Made by a program: the position numbers and the translations under genes. From Brachynemurus nebulosus (taxonomy: Eukaryota > Arthropoda > Insecta > Neuroptera > Myrmeleontidae): a stretch of DNA of 64,000 nt. Under the pieces are notes generated by a model that worked only from the letters and a program-made list of their open reading frames with translations, did not search any database and had not been told where the DNA came from. The stretch is taken from assembly GCA_035578155.1 (NCBI GenBank), contig JAPWDM010000034.1, forward strand, positions 2,792,501 through 2,856,500. The letters are read 5' to 3'. Positions 11,025 to 24,098 of this stretch are shown here, in pieces. Each line of letters starts with the position of its first letter. Position 1 is the first letter of the stretch.

Positions 11025-11279
11025 GTATAGGCAGACAGGCAGACAGACAAAATAATCAAAAACTTTAAGATAAGGGAACAGAGAGGAGAGATAAGGAAAA
11101 AATTAAAAATTACTTACTCAAATGCAAATAGATACTTAATTAAAATCCAAACTCGAATTCTATCTTCGTAAAATTCCACCAAAACGTAGAAAACATACGT
11201 AGACAATTTCTCGTAAACACAACCAAGCTCACAATTCGAAGCTTACCTAGAAAAGATTCAATATTATTTTCGGAAAATA
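11025..11279 (-). other. Gypsy-like element leader, gag-proximal part
   Basis: Untranslated leader between the primer-binding region (13232-13249) and gag. It has been split by a TA-flanked insertion at 11280-13174. An (AGAC)-type short repeat lies just before gag (11031-11047 on the + strand). Confidence 0.5.
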
Positions 11280-12369
11280 GGGTAAGAGACCCGATGACCG
11301 ATCACTATTTTTAGCTGTATCATTAAATTAGCTTAAAAAAATTAAAAAATAAACAAAACACCCATTTTTTTTTCTTAATAAGTATGAAACCAAGTTTTTT
11401 TAATCCAATGGATATGTTTTTAAGAAAATATAACCCAAAAATTTTGATTTATTAATGTTTTTGTTTTATAATTTGTTGACGTCTATGAAAAAGCGGACAG
11501 AAAATATTAACCTCCTTTGAAAGATCAATACACTGACCCCTATGAAAAATCGCGCATTAATGTACATGAAGTACAGTACTACAAATCTTCTACTATCGAA
11601 TATATGAACCATTGTCTTCCAGCCACTTTGACACTCTATCCACTACTAGGTGAGGCTCTATGTCATAGAGTATTATCATAGAGTGACATCTAGTGAAACA
11701 TAGAACGTCAAAGCAAAAGCCAAGAACGGTTTAAATATTCGATAAAATAAACCACTAAAATCACAATTTCGTTTCGCTCTCTGCTGATCTTTTAAAAAAA
11801 CATTGTGTAAGATCTGACTTAGCCGTTAACCATTGTGAATTTTTAAACAGTTAAATTTAGTTTATATTGTATCTGTATGTGTCGTTTCAGATCTAATGCA
11901 TACATATCATACATATTATGTTTGACGTTTTTATTTGATAATAGGTACCTATATAAATAACAATTTGGAAGTTTTAATTCAATATTAATTATTTTTCAAT
12001 TGATTTTACGTTCTGAAATAAATAAAATATTAAAGTAAAATTATAAAAACGGTTAGTTAAGTGTTTTAAACCCAAAAATTAATTAAAAATGTTTATAAAA
12101 TAGATATGCAATATATAATTCTCAAAATGCGGTACCTAACTGTAAAACTCAGATCCCAAGAAGAATCAGTCATACAAATAATATTTAACGCATATAAAAT
12201 TTAATTTAGCTATCCTAATCTCTTAAGTGGACTAATAACAATTATTTGTATACTTTTATTATGCTAATAACTTTAAAAATTCGGTGAAAAATGTTACAAT
12301 TTATAACTCATGTGTTTTGAATAATGATCATCCATCATATTAAAAATTCACGAATTCAACAAAAATTTT

Positions 12370-12444
<75 letters not shown>

Positions 12445-12901
12445 GTCCTCCTAAAAGAGTTAATAATGAAACTAAAAAAATATGTACCTGAATTGATTTT
12501 AAATAAAGTGTAATTTATATCTGGAATTTTCAGTTTTAATATTTACCTGCGCCAAATCATTTTTTTGTTTATTTCAGCAATCTTATAAGTATCATGTGTC
12601 ATGTTTAAATTAAATTAAATTTTCTTATCTACCTTTTCGTAATAAAATATTTGGCGCCCAACGTGGGGCCGAAATGATTGAACTGTCTTTTAGATTAATT
12701 ATCTATTGTAAAAATTTTTGTTTGTAGGGTAAAAGACCCCATTGTCGATCGGGGTTATAAGTCCGATCAGTTTTGACATTTATATCTTAATGAAGTTATT
12801 TCTGAAAGAAACCTTTGATAAAAAAAATTATTATTAATAGAATGATTATTTTTCAATTTAAATTCACCTCACATTTAATGCCTCCTCACTTAATTTAAGA
12901 A

Positions 12902-12999
<98 letters not shown>

Positions 13000-13174
13000 T
13001 TCTTAAATTAAGTGAGGAGGCATTAAATGTGAGGTGAATTTAAATTGAAAAATAATCATTCTATTAATAATAATTTTTTTTATCAAAGGTTTCTTTCAGA
13101 AATAACTTCATTAAGATATAAATGTCAAAACTGATCGGACTTATAACCCCGATCGACAATGGGGTCTTTTACCC
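11280..13174. mobile_element. TA-flanked element K1 inserted in the Gypsy leader
   Basis: The ends are inverted: GGGTAAGAGACCCGATG on the left, and GGGTAAAAGACCCC read inward from the right. TA duplications lie at 11278-11279 and 13175-13176. Removing it joins the Gypsy primer-binding site to the gag leader. The interior up to 12370 is AT-rich with no transposase frame. The right half is disturbed by an inverted duplication (see the palindrome). A second element with similar ends lies at 62794-63654. Confidence 0.6.
12373..12438. repeat. (TA)n microsatellite, about 66 bp
   Basis: A pure TA run that borders the left arm of the large palindrome. Confidence 0.95.
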
Positions 13175-13454
13175 TACAAACAAAAATTTTTACAATAGAT
13201 AATTAATCTAAAAGACAGTTCAATCATTTCGGCCCCACGTTGGGCGCCAAATATTTTATTACGAAAAGGTAGATAAGAAAATTTAATTTAATTTAAACAT
13301 GACACATGATACTTATAAGATTGCTGAAATAAACAAAAAAATGATTTGGCGCAGGTAAATATTAAAACTGAAAATTCCAGATATAAATTACACTTTATTT
13401 AAAATCAATTCAGGTACATATTTTTTTAGTTTCATTATTAACTCTTTTAGGACT
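12444..13454. repeat. Perfect-looking 1-kb palindrome with (TA)n centre
   Basis: The left arm 12444-12908 and right arm 12990-13454 are inverted copies about 465 bp long. By eye they are identical except for one extra CCT in the outermost few bases of the left arm. The centre is a (TA)n run at about 12904-12995. The right arm is the original: it contains, in order, the first bases of the piggyBac element, the Gypsy LTR 3' part, the primer-binding site and the K1 terminus. The left arm repeats all of this backwards, so it formed after all three insertions. Confidence 0.9.
13232..13249 (-). other. Primer-binding site of the Gypsy-like element
   Basis: On the minus strand TGGCGCCCAACGTGGGGC directly follows the LTR end, as a retroelement minus-strand primer-binding site should. 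TGG at the start pairs with the CCA end of a tRNA. A mirrored copy lies at 12654-12671 in the palindrome's left arm. I did not identify the tRNA. Confidence 0.7.
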
Positions 13455-13964
13455 AATGACGAGCTCAGCTCGTCATAGCAATTTTAATAAAAAATCCAAT
13501 TGATGAGTGTAGCTCGTCTTGTGTCGGTAACTGGAGCCTACTGCCATCTGACGCTGTAATATTGTAAATATACTCAGTAAATCATACCACATACGTCACA
13601 ACTCACATCTTTTACATGTTTACCTCGTGGTTTTGCTTGTTGTAAGTGTTATGCGTTGTATTCGTTTTATTAATTATGCTTGCCATCGTTATATTTTCAG
13701 TTTTATTTTTTGATTTTAATGACACTTATAATTAAAAGACAGTTTTTTTTAAACATTATATTTGAATATTTTAAAACTTCAACGTTAATAATATTTAAAA
13801 TAATTTTCATAGCTTAAGTCTGTTTCAATTTTAGTGTTGTGTAATTTTGTGTATGTGAATTTTTTAGTGCCTAGTAAAGACAATTGACTATATTTATTTT
13901 TTAATTTTTGCATTATAATTTTTTGTTTTTGTATATATAATTATATAATCGTATAAAATACAAA

Positions 13965-16495
13965 ATGGCCCAAGAACATATACAAAGTGAAGATTTATTG
14001 GCTATTCTGGAAGATAGTGATATAGAATTTAATTTAAGCGAATTTAGTGGCAATGAAAGTTCAGAAAGTGATTTCGACATCGAAGATATTTGAAATATCG
14101 TAAGCCGTAGGGAAGAAGGAGAAGAGTGGGAACAACAAGACGATAGCGAAGAACTTTGGATCGAAGGCCAACGAGAACATTGCCAAAAATTCGATTTTCT
14201 TGCTGATTCAGGAATAAAAGGTGAATTTCCTGAGGATAACAATATCCTGGATATTTTTAGGTACGTATTTGTTTATACAATCTTTGTTTTAAAATATACA
14301 TTAAGATTGATAACTTTTACAGAAGTAAAAATGAGTTGTTAGTACCATGTGCATAAAAAAAACTGCGTAGGTAAATCTAATAAATTATAAAAAAATTAAT
14401 ATTTTAATTGTAATAAATTACTAATTTTTGTTTTAAATATTTAGTACAAAAATTTAATTACAGTTAAACCTTCTTTTATGCGGTCCTTTTTCTGTGCGAT
14501 TTTTTTAATGCGGTTTTTGAAAAAATTTCTAAAGTGCATAATGTAAATCAAAAGTAAGAGAAAGTAAGAAAATATCATTAAATTTTTTTACAGATGCATT
14601 TTTCAGAATTTTCATAATATTTTAAAAATGAAATAAATTGTTCTTATGTGTAAATTAATACTTTATCTTGTTTAGAAACGCAACTTTTAAGCAAATCGTG
14701 AGGTTTTGAGCGTTCTGAGTTACATATTTTCGATGAAACTTTTTTTATGCGGTTTCTATCCACCACATAAAAAAAGTTTTTTCTTACAATCTGAATCGAA
14801 CTATACTTTTTATAGCAATTTATGAAGTTCTTAAATATATATTTTTTTTGTGCGATTTTTTTATGCGGTCCGTATCCACCGCACAAAAAAAGGTTTACTT
14901 GTACTACACTATTAAATTAAGCAATAAGTCATTCAATGGATGCAGCGATGAAGTTGTTGTAAACCTACTTCGTCGAGTGAAATCATTTGTTTGATATTAA
15001 AATTCAAAACTATCAAAAAACAATTTACTTACCTACCACATCAAAATAAAAGATAATATTAATATTGTAAATTTATTTTTTATTTTTGCAGATGTTTCAT
15101 AACCGACGAGATAGTAGAAAAAACAAATATATATGCTGAGGAGTTTATGAATAAAAATAAAGAAAATGAACCACATTCTTCTCATAGAGAAATTTTCAAA
15201 ACAAATGTTAATGAATTAATGTGCTTCTTGGTATTAATTTTATTAGAAGGTGTGATACACAAACGAAGTGAAAAATTATATTTTACAAAGTAAAAATTAT
15301 ATCAGTTGAAACACCATTTTTTAAAAAAGTGATGTCGCGGGAAAGATTTTTTCTATTAAAAAAATTTCTTCATTTTGAGAGTAAAGAATTAGAACCCACA
15401 GACAAATACTCAACGAAATTGAAGAAAATTTGGCCAATTATTGAATCAAGATTTCAGGAAATGTATACACCGGAGCAAGAAATATGTGTGGATGAAAGCT
15501 TACTACTTTACAAGGGAAGATTGAGCTGGAAACAATTTATTCCGAGCCAACGTACCCGGTTTGGTATAAAAATTTTTAAACTATGCGAAGCTTCGTCGTC
15601 ATATATTTATAAATTTATAATTTATACTGGCAAAGATACCGTATTAAGCGATTCGTTTTCAGAATTGCCATTTTGTAGTAAGATAGTACTTACTCTTTCT
15701 GAAACTTTATTGGATAAAGGCTACTGTTTAATTACAGACAATTATTATAATTCGCCATCACTCAGTAGTCTGTTGCTCGAGCGAAAAACAGATTTGTACG
15801 GCACGCTGAGAAAAAGCAGGAAAAATTTACCTCCACAAATAAAAAATTAAAAATTAAAAAAAAGGTGAATTAGCCACATACTACAATAATAAGGTAACAG
15901 TTGCTTACTGGTAAAATAAAAAAGAAGTATTGTTTATAACGTCAATTCACAAAGGAGAACTTTTAACAAAAATTATTAAAAATAAAGAACACACAAAACC
16001 CCGATGTCGTGTTCGACTATAATGATAAAATGGGAGGTGTTGATAGGTCGGATCAGTCAATGGAGCCATACACAATCGCGCGATCGCGACTGAAAAAATA
16101 TAAAAAATTTTTTTCCACCTATTGGAAATGACAGCACATAACTCCTGGGTACTATATTAAAAAAATGGAGGAAAATTAAGCCACGAAATGTTTTTAATAG
16201 AATTAGTAGAAAAAATTATTGAAAAATATCTTAATCCACCTACAGGTTCCACATCTGGACGTACGGGGCAAGTGGATCTTGACCCCCTTAGACTGACAGC
16301 TAGACATTTCGCAGATTATATTCCATCAACATCAAAATCAAACCCTACAAAGAGATGTCGCGTTGCTGTGTAAAAACCGATCCAAAAACGAATAAAAAAA
16401 TTAGAAAAGAAACACGAACCTGGTGTCCCGACTGTGGTGTCCCCCTCTGTGCGATACCATGTTTTAAAATCTACCATACGGAAAGATATTTTTAA
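13965..16495 (+). pseudogene. piggyBac transposase, spliced and multiply broken
   Basis: This encodes the DDE-type (DDE_Tnp_1_7) cut-and-paste transposase. Exon 1 (13965-14260) begins MAQEHIQSEDLL and has an acidic N-terminus typical of the family, with an in-frame TGA at 14091. An intron with GT..AG ends spans 14261-15091. The main body follows. The catalytic Asp residues are visible in CVDESLLLYKGR (about 15490) and ITDNYYNSPSL (about 15735) in the open frame 15329-15850, and in VFDYNDKMGGVDRSDQ (about 16010). Frameshifts or stops fall near 15291, 15850, 15920, 16020 and 16370. The C-terminal cysteine-rich zinc finger (TWCPDCGVPLC, PCFKIYH) is still readable up to 16495. It cannot produce an active enzyme. 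Confidence 0.9.
14461..14901. mobile_element. Pogo/Tc1-like MITE in the piggyBac intron
   Basis: The ends CAGTTAAACCTTCTTTT and, read inward from the right, CAAGTAAACCTTTTTTT are flanked by TA at 14459-14460 and 14902-14903. Repeated TTTTATGCGGT(CC) and GTGCGATTTTTTT strings lie just inside both ends. It has no coding frame. It is fully inside the transposase intron, so it landed without breaking the coding sequence. Confidence 0.7.
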
Positions 16496-16570
16496 TTTTA
16501 TTATTTTTATTATTTAATTTTAATTGTACATATTTTGTTTTTATTCTTTTTTTATGATAAGTAATTTTTT

Positions 16571-16702
16571 TACGCCATTATTTCCGAACATAAATTTTTG
16601 TAAAAATTGTCATTACATATTTTCGAAAAGAAAACCAATAAAATATATTATTTTTTTTGTGTGTGTGTGTGTGATATATTTATTATGTAATTTTTTTACT
16701 TT

Positions 16703-16738
<36 letters not shown>

Positions 16739-17052
16739 TTAAAATTGGGGTACCGCTGCCGGTGGATGGCGCGGTCAGCCGCACCCGGCGACATCGCCTA
16801 CTATGGGCATGCGTCGCCATAAACAGTTTTACTTTGTTATTTCTGAATATAAATTTTTGTAAAAATTGTCATTACATATTTTTGTAAAGAAAACCAATAA
16901 AATATATTATTTTTGTGTGTGTGTGTGATATATTTATTATGTAATTTTTTTACTTCGTTATTTCTGAATATAAATTGTTGTAAAAATTGTCATTACATAT
17001 TTTTAAGAAAACCAATAAAATATATTTTTTTGCGTGTGTGTATATTTATTAT
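16571..17052. repeat. ~125-bp tandem repeat, three units
   Basis: Three units share TAAAAATTGTCATTACATAT, AACCAATAAAATATAT and a (GT)n run. They begin near 16571, 16840 and 16957. The first and second are separated by the retro-insertion. This lies in the piggyBac 3' non-coding region, and AATAAA occurs in each unit. Confidence 0.75.
16706..16826 (-). mobile_element. Short poly(A) retro-insertion (SINE-like)
   Basis: On the minus strand a GC-rich stretch of about 90 bp ends in a run of roughly 30 A (poly-T on the + strand, 16704-16736). It is flanked by perfect 12-bp direct repeats TTTTACTTTGTT at 16694-16705 and 16827-16838. This is the hallmark of LINE-mediated retrotransposition of a polyadenylated RNA. 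I do not recognise the source. The GC content is far from that of the flanks. Confidence 0.7.
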
Positions 17053-17313
17053 GAGCTTAAGTATTACGTATCTCAACATTGTCAACATTACTACGGTAAG
17101 TATAAGATACAAATAAAAAGCAACTGAGTCACACGTATCAATTGAAACGGTTGATGATGTATGGCCTACTTTATATCAGAGACACACACCCTTCAGTATA
17201 GAAGTCTGTAATAATACTTATAAAAGTATGAATTTTTTTTATTTGGAAAAATATCGTAGATGGTGGTCCTAAACGGGTTAAAATCGTGTTTTAATTTCAT
17301 ACCAGATGTTACA

Positions 17314-18000
17314 ATATTACACAGTGTCTTTGCCTCCGGCTTAGCTCATATATTAAATAAGCATGTTAAATTATAAGTGGGTTATGATTTGAACTGTGAT
17401 TTAGATAATCGTTACAGATTAATACATATTACAAAAGAAAGCAGTTTATAAGATATAGATACACGTAGACAATTTAAACAACAAGAGAGTATTATTGATT
17501 GATAATCATTATAAAATTGACAGAAATTGTTAATAGTTGTTTAAAGATAAGAAAAATGAAGATAGAGAAAGAAAGAATGATAAAAAGGTAATTGACACAA
17601 TAACAAAAGAAAACACAGCTAATAGCATTTCCTGCAATATGTTATAAGGAAATAATAGATAAAAGTGAATAGAAAAATTAGTAAATTTGTTACTTCTAGT
17701 AATCTTATGAAATTTAGTAAACTTATTAAATTTAGTTGAGCACAAAATCAATTAAAAGTAAGTACTAAAAGTTGATTATGAAACGTTAGTGAGAAAAAGT
17801 TAAAAAGAAGTTTTAGGCGGCACATGCAATGGTAAACAGGTTTCAGTGAAGTTTTGTAACACGTGTTAGCGTTAACCAAAATAAAAAAAAATTTACTCAT
17901 TTTGAAGAAATCCGGCCGGCAGATAAACAGCACACACCCAAATAAATGTAGAAAATTCCACCTTGGGATCCATTAATACGTCATACAATCGCAGAGCTAG
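17314..18000. other. AT-rich, no feature recognised
   Basis: Flanking DNA beyond the Gypsy LTR. The small reading frames here are low-complexity and unsupported. Confidence 0.35.
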
Positions 18001-18169
18001 CATGTAGAAATTTTGTCCGTAGTTAACGTTGAAGATTGTTTCATCAGCATGTAGAAATTTTGTTCATGGTTAACGTAAAAGATTGTTCAGCAGCATGTAG
18101 AAATTTTGTTCATGATTAACGTATAAGATTGTTCATCAGTATGCAGATTAACGTAAAAGATTGTTCAAC
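18001..18169. repeat. 46-47-bp tandem repeat, 3.6 units
   Basis: The units start at 18001, 18048, 18094 and 18140. Each holds CATGTAGAAATTTTGT, then GTTAACGT and AAGATTGTTCA. The last unit has an internal deletion. Confidence 0.9.
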
Positions 18170-18387
18170 TTTTTCCCGTTTAATTCAAAACAAAAGATCC
18201 AAAGGGGAGAGCCTGAATTGTCCTTACGAGAAATATTATGTATAAAATGTAAAATTAGAATAAAAGGCAGATAAAGAGTTGTATCGGTTTTTATAGCAAT
18301 GAAAAACCGCCAAACTTGACGTATTAAATGTCTACCAACTTATGATAAGAAAAAAAACCATTTACTTTCAATGACAGATGAAAAATT

Positions 18388-18612
18388 ACCGTATGTGGAG
18401 TAAATCGATACATAGTAAAATGGGATACATTGTAATGTATCATCGAAATTAAATTTTGAAAGAAATTTAAATATTTTAATTAAAAATAAATACAATGTGT
18501 ACCGTATGTTGGAGTAAATCGATTCACAGTAAAATGGGATACATTGTAATGTATCTTAGAAATTAAATTTTGAAAAATAATTTGAATATTTTAATTAAAA
18601 TTAAATACAAGA
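18388..18612. repeat. 113-bp tandem duplication
   Basis: Two direct copies start at 18388 and 18501, both beginning ACCGTATG and containing GGGATACATTGTAATGTATC. They differ at several bases. A (TA)n run follows at once. Confidence 0.85.
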
Positions 18613-18616
18613 ATGT

Positions 18617-18619
<3 letters not shown>

Positions 18620-18685
<66 letters not shown>
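18620..18685. repeat. (TA)n microsatellite
   Basis: A pure TA run. The sequence to its right (18686-18800) is similar to the sequence right of the (TA)n run near 55.37 kb, so the array belongs to a repeat family. Confidence 0.95.
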
Positions 18686-18689
<4 letters not shown>

Positions 18690-18800
18690 ATATCATTTTC
18701 GTATTCAAGGGACCTCAAAACATATTTCTGTTATGGTCTCTGCCGGAGGTTGCGTCATGACACCTGCTGTAATAGCTGAATTTCGAGTTTTCGAAATTCG
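18686..18800. repeat. (TA)n-linked repeat flank, copy 1
   Basis: It shares CCTCAAAACA(T/A)ATTTCTG and GAAATTCGC blocks with 55375-55480 in the same order and orientation relative to a (TA)n run. No coding frame. Confidence 0.55.
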
Positions 18801-19189
18801 CTAAAATGAATTATATAATTCAATTTATACAGATAAAAATTATATGAGAATTTTTTGTTATTTTATTTTTTAATTTTTTCTCGTTCCAATAAAAATATTC
18901 CTATTGTCATTAAAAACGCAACTTATTTTCATTAAAAAAATTCATTCAAGTGAATTAGCTAAATTCTAAATAATTAACAACACATTTTTTTAACAACTTT
19001 CACGTATTATTTATCTTATTTATTGTATTAACAAGAAATTTTATCTAAAATCTAGTACAATATTACTCTTGTATTTAAATTAGCACTCTGTGAATAAAAT
19101 CATATCGTGTACATTTCTATGATACGATGATTCTAGCATACATAGTTTATAGTCAAATAATAGCGTTCGGTATACATCGTATACATACC
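18801..19189. other. AT-rich, no feature recognised
   Basis: I see no gene or paired repeat in this stretch. Confidence 0.3.
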
Positions 19190-19336
19190 TTTGCTCTTCT
19201 CTCAAGAACATGGAAAGCGAGACAGGAATATACAAATATCTCAAAAGTAAGGCAAAAGCACTTCAAAACAAGTGGGATGTTCTTAAAAGTAAGAGCAAGC
19301 CACTTTGGCCAACACCGATACGAATGCGCCCATAGT
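19190..19336. repeat. Diverged right arm of the 51-kb hairpin MITE
   Basis: It shares GAACATGGAAAG, ACAGGAATATAC and CGATACGAATNNGCCCATA, in the same order, with 51780-51917. Only one arm is present. Confidence 0.5.
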
Positions 19337-19518
19337 TTAGTATAATTTATATTTTGTAAATTCCTGAGTTCACTTTTTTGATGTTGGGATCTTTGGTTTT
19401 TTTTTCTTTTTCTTTTTTTGTAACCTTATTTATTGTACTTATCACTGGCAGTAAAAAGTCCGGCATTTTGAGACAAAGAAATTTTTCCATATGGTTTGTT
19501 TAAAAGCGTTAACAACAA
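19337..19518. repeat. Repeat H, copy 2 (partial)
   Basis: It matches 7830-8010 and 55947-56120, including TTTAGTATAATTTATATTTT and AAAAGTCCGGCATTTTGAGA. It is truncated at its left end. Confidence 0.65.
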
Positions 19519-19721
19519 TATACCTGTAACATCTGGCAACCTAGAGGTTCGGCCGATTAAGAGCTGGCATTCTTTTTAACATTTTTCACATCAATTTCTT
19601 TCAAATGATGTTGATTTCATTTAAAAAAATTATAGTTGGAATTCGTTCTAAAATGGATTAAAATATACTTAATTAAAGGTACTTACGGCTAATTTTCGAT
19701 AGGCAACCCGGGAACAATGTA
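19519..19721. other. No feature recognised
   Basis: Non-coding sequence between repeat H and the fold-back fragment. Confidence 0.3.
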
Positions 19722-21866
<2,145 letters not shown>

Positions 21867-22144
21867 ACCTGCAGAAATGAGCTGCGGGATCTTGTACTAT
21901 AACAGTCTAGTTAAAAAAAATCAGTAAATATAGAAAAATTTTAAATCCAACTTTGTTTAACCGCCATATTGGTCAATACTTTAACCCTTTTTTGGCACTT
22001 GGTAGTTTTTGCCAATTCAGGGATTCAGCCGTAAGTCCCCATGGATCTCATTTACGGTAAGTTTACAAGAATTTTAAACAAAGAGAAGTATGTATATGTA
22101 TAAGATGTATAATGTTAATATATTATACATCTAATGCTCCGTGT
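21867..22144. other. No feature recognised
   Basis: Non-coding spacer between the fold-back fragment and the hAT element. Confidence 0.3.
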
Positions 22145-23615
22145 TAGGGATGGAAACTTTTCTCAAAGAATCGATTCTCGATTCCGATTCTAATTTTTTA
22201 CGATTTTGAGAATCGATTCTGAGAATCAATTAATCGATTAAAAGAATCGATTTTAATCGATTCCTTACGTTTAAATTTTTTTACATATTAAGGGTAAGTT
22301 CAAAAATGTAAACTTTACCGCATCGATGCAGCATCAGGACGTTCTGATGCGTCTAATACTGCATGATGCGATGCTGATGCTCTTTTGAAATTTGATGCAC
22401 ATTAGATATTTTTGAATGGGATATTGGCATCATGATGCATGTAGCATAATAGACACACAATGTAGCCAATGTAGCATGATGGACTATAGATAATATAGTA
22501 ATACAGTCCTTGTATAGGTATATTATCTTTGAATTTCAACTTGAACTTACTTGAAATTGAAAATATTGAAATTATTTGAATAAAAAATATTACATACCTA
22601 TTTTGAGTGCAAGATGTATTCAAATAGTTTAAACAATTTTAATGAAAAGTAAATACATTAATCTTTTTCAACAGTTTTTTTCGGAATTATTCCTGTTGGT
22701 GTTAATACCTACATAATATGGCAAGTAGTTATAATTCTACACATAACAAGCATCTTGGACACGCATCACCAAATTTCTTGATGCATTGTTTTGACGCATC
22801 AGATGCAAAAATGAACTTTTGATTTTTCGTTGTGATGCGTCTGATGCGTTTTTGAACTTTTGACTCTGCCTCATGCAAGCAGTGATGCATTTTTGAACTT
22901 AGCCTAAGCTGCTTTAACATGGTTTAAAATTAATTACTAGTAAATTGGCTATTGATGATTTTTTTAATGAAATATTTTATATATAACATACTGCAATGAG
23001 ACATAATATAAATTATAAATACCTATATTCTTTTTTTTCTAATTAATAATAAATTAAGTAAATTTTGAAGGAAAAATTATTTCTATATAAATTAGTTTTA
23101 GAAAACCATACATTTTCTGGCACTAATCCTAAAAATAACGGCATATTCAACTGATCAGATCTTAATCGACTACCAAATAAACGCTCACAACTCGTTGTTG
23201 TAGCCCTTTTATCTTATATGACTAGACGAACGACGGATGACGGACTAGACTATCTTGCCCTGTGTACTACTAAACCGCGCGAACACGAACTAGCAAAAAT
23301 TTAAATTATTTGACATCTATTTGGAGTCTTGTAGACGTTACATATTTAAATTTTTGACTGTGCGCGATTTATTAATGCACATACCTAAATATAATAATTA
23401 TGGATGAAAAAATGCACGGGAATTTTTTATACCGGGAATCGAACTTCGAACACGGTTTGACAATTTTAAACAATTGACGGTTACACTTATAACAGAATCG
23501 AAAAGTCGAATATTAAGAATCGATTTTGAAAAGTCAAAGTCGATTTTCAATAATCGATTCTTTTACGAGAAGAATCGATTCTCGAGTAGAATCGGAATCG
23601 ATTTTGTCATCCCTA
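22145..23615. mobile_element. Non-autonomous hAT element with AATCGATT subterminal repeats
   Basis: The ends TAGGGATGGAAA and, read inward, TAGGGATGACAAA lie between 8-bp direct repeats CTCCGTGT (22137-22144) and CTCTGTGT (23616-23623), with one mismatch. Both subterminal regions are packed with GAATCGATT-type words (about 22170-22262 and 23495-23605), the usual layout of hAT transposase binding sites. No transposase frame is present. A smaller element is nested inside. Confidence 0.8.
22292..22904. mobile_element. PIF/Harbinger-like MITE nested in the hAT
   Basis: The termini GGGTAAGTTCAAAAATG and, read inward, GGCTAAGTTCAAAAATG are flanked by TAA (22289-22291 and 22905-22907), a TWA-type target duplication. 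Both inner flanks carry many GATGC words (GATGCGTCTGATGC and similar), which form inverted clusters at about 22320-22445 and 22770-22885. Confidence 0.65.
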
Positions 23616-23623
23616 CTCTGTGT

Positions 23624-23935
23624 AGCTTACCTTTACCCCCATGGAATTTACCCCCTTTACCTTATTAGTGGAAAAGTGTCAAATTGAATGAAATAAATGT
23701 AAACTAAAATATTCAGATGACATTTTACGCCCTAAAATGTCATTATTGATTACAAAACCTAAAGATTATTAAAGTGTCAGTAGGTTAGAGTTGTAAAGTA
23801 AAAAAAAAATTGTAAATACATAATGACTAAATAAAAATATGTGTAAGTGCTTCAATAAGTATATTCTTTTAAGGTTTGTTTTTTTAAAGAAAAAAATTTA
23901 TTAATATGCTATTGACATTAAATATTTCATTTTAG
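23624..23935 (+). other. Sequence upstream of the first coding exon
   Basis: Non-coding. It ends in a good splice acceptor (TTTCATTTTAG, ending at 23935), so it is either an intron after an unseen 5' untranslated exon or the promoter side of the gene. Confidence 0.4.
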
Positions 23936-24098
23936 GTAGCATTCAAACATTTATTTCCAAATGCGTACCAAAAATTTTTTAATATTTATTTCATGCCTAT
24001 TCGCTACAACATTATTCTTAATTATTTTCGGTTCACAACAGTCGGATTCGTTACAGAACATTGTTACGTCTACTCATCAACAAATTCGTAATTTCCAG
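23936..24098 (+). CDS. DUF1647-like membrane protein, exon with start codon (46 codons from 23961)
   Basis: Coding starts at the ATG at 23961 and runs 46 codons to CAG|GTAAAA, a consensus donor at 24099, in phase 0. The protein starts MRTKNF followed by a hydrophobic segment of about 18 residues (residues 6-24), then a polar stem. This is a type II signal-anchor, as in Golgi and ER glycosyltransferases: short basic cytosolic tail, one membrane span, lumenal catalytic part. Sequence from 23936 to 23960 would be 5' untranslated if the acceptor at 23935 is used. I chose this start because it gives a membrane anchor and joins in frame to the next exon. Continues at 25502. Total predicted protein: 46 + 85 + 231 = 362 residues. 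Confidence 0.8.

Larger units (their letters stand above)
13442..17277 (+). mobile_element. piggyBac-family transposon, decayed
   Basis: TTAA target duplications lie at 13438-13441 and 17278-17281. The ends are inverted: CTCTTTTAGGAC on the left and CCCGTTTAGGAC read inward from the right (10 of 12 match). The transposase pseudogene lies inside. Also nested are a pogo-like MITE (14461-14901), a tandem repeat (16571-17052) and a retro-insertion (16706-16826). The whole element sits inside the Gypsy LTR. Confidence 0.85.
13251..17313 (-). other. 5' LTR of the Gypsy-like element, split by piggyBac
   Basis: The LTR reads on the minus strand from TGTAACATCTGG at 17313-17302 to 17282, then is cut by the piggyBac insertion (13442-17277 plus TTAA duplications) and resumes from 13441 to about 13251, next to the primer-binding site. 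The joined length would be roughly 225 bp. The 5' border is inferred from the TG start and is uncertain. No second LTR is present because the 3' end is lost. Confidence 0.45.

Noticed and set aside
12654..12671. A second Gypsy primer-binding site on the + strand
   Set aside because: It is the mirror copy created by the palindrome, not evidence for a second retroelement in the opposite orientation.
17302..19546. GTAACATCTGG at 17302-17313 (minus) and 19532-19542 (plus) as a pair of LTR starts
   Set aside because: The match is only about 11 bp and the sequence beyond differs, so it does not define a second LTR.
22145..23615. AATCGATT-rich ends taken for a regulatory element of the downstream gene
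   Set aside because: The 8-bp target duplication and inverted termini explain them as subterminal repeats of a hAT element. A regulatory role is possible but unsupported.
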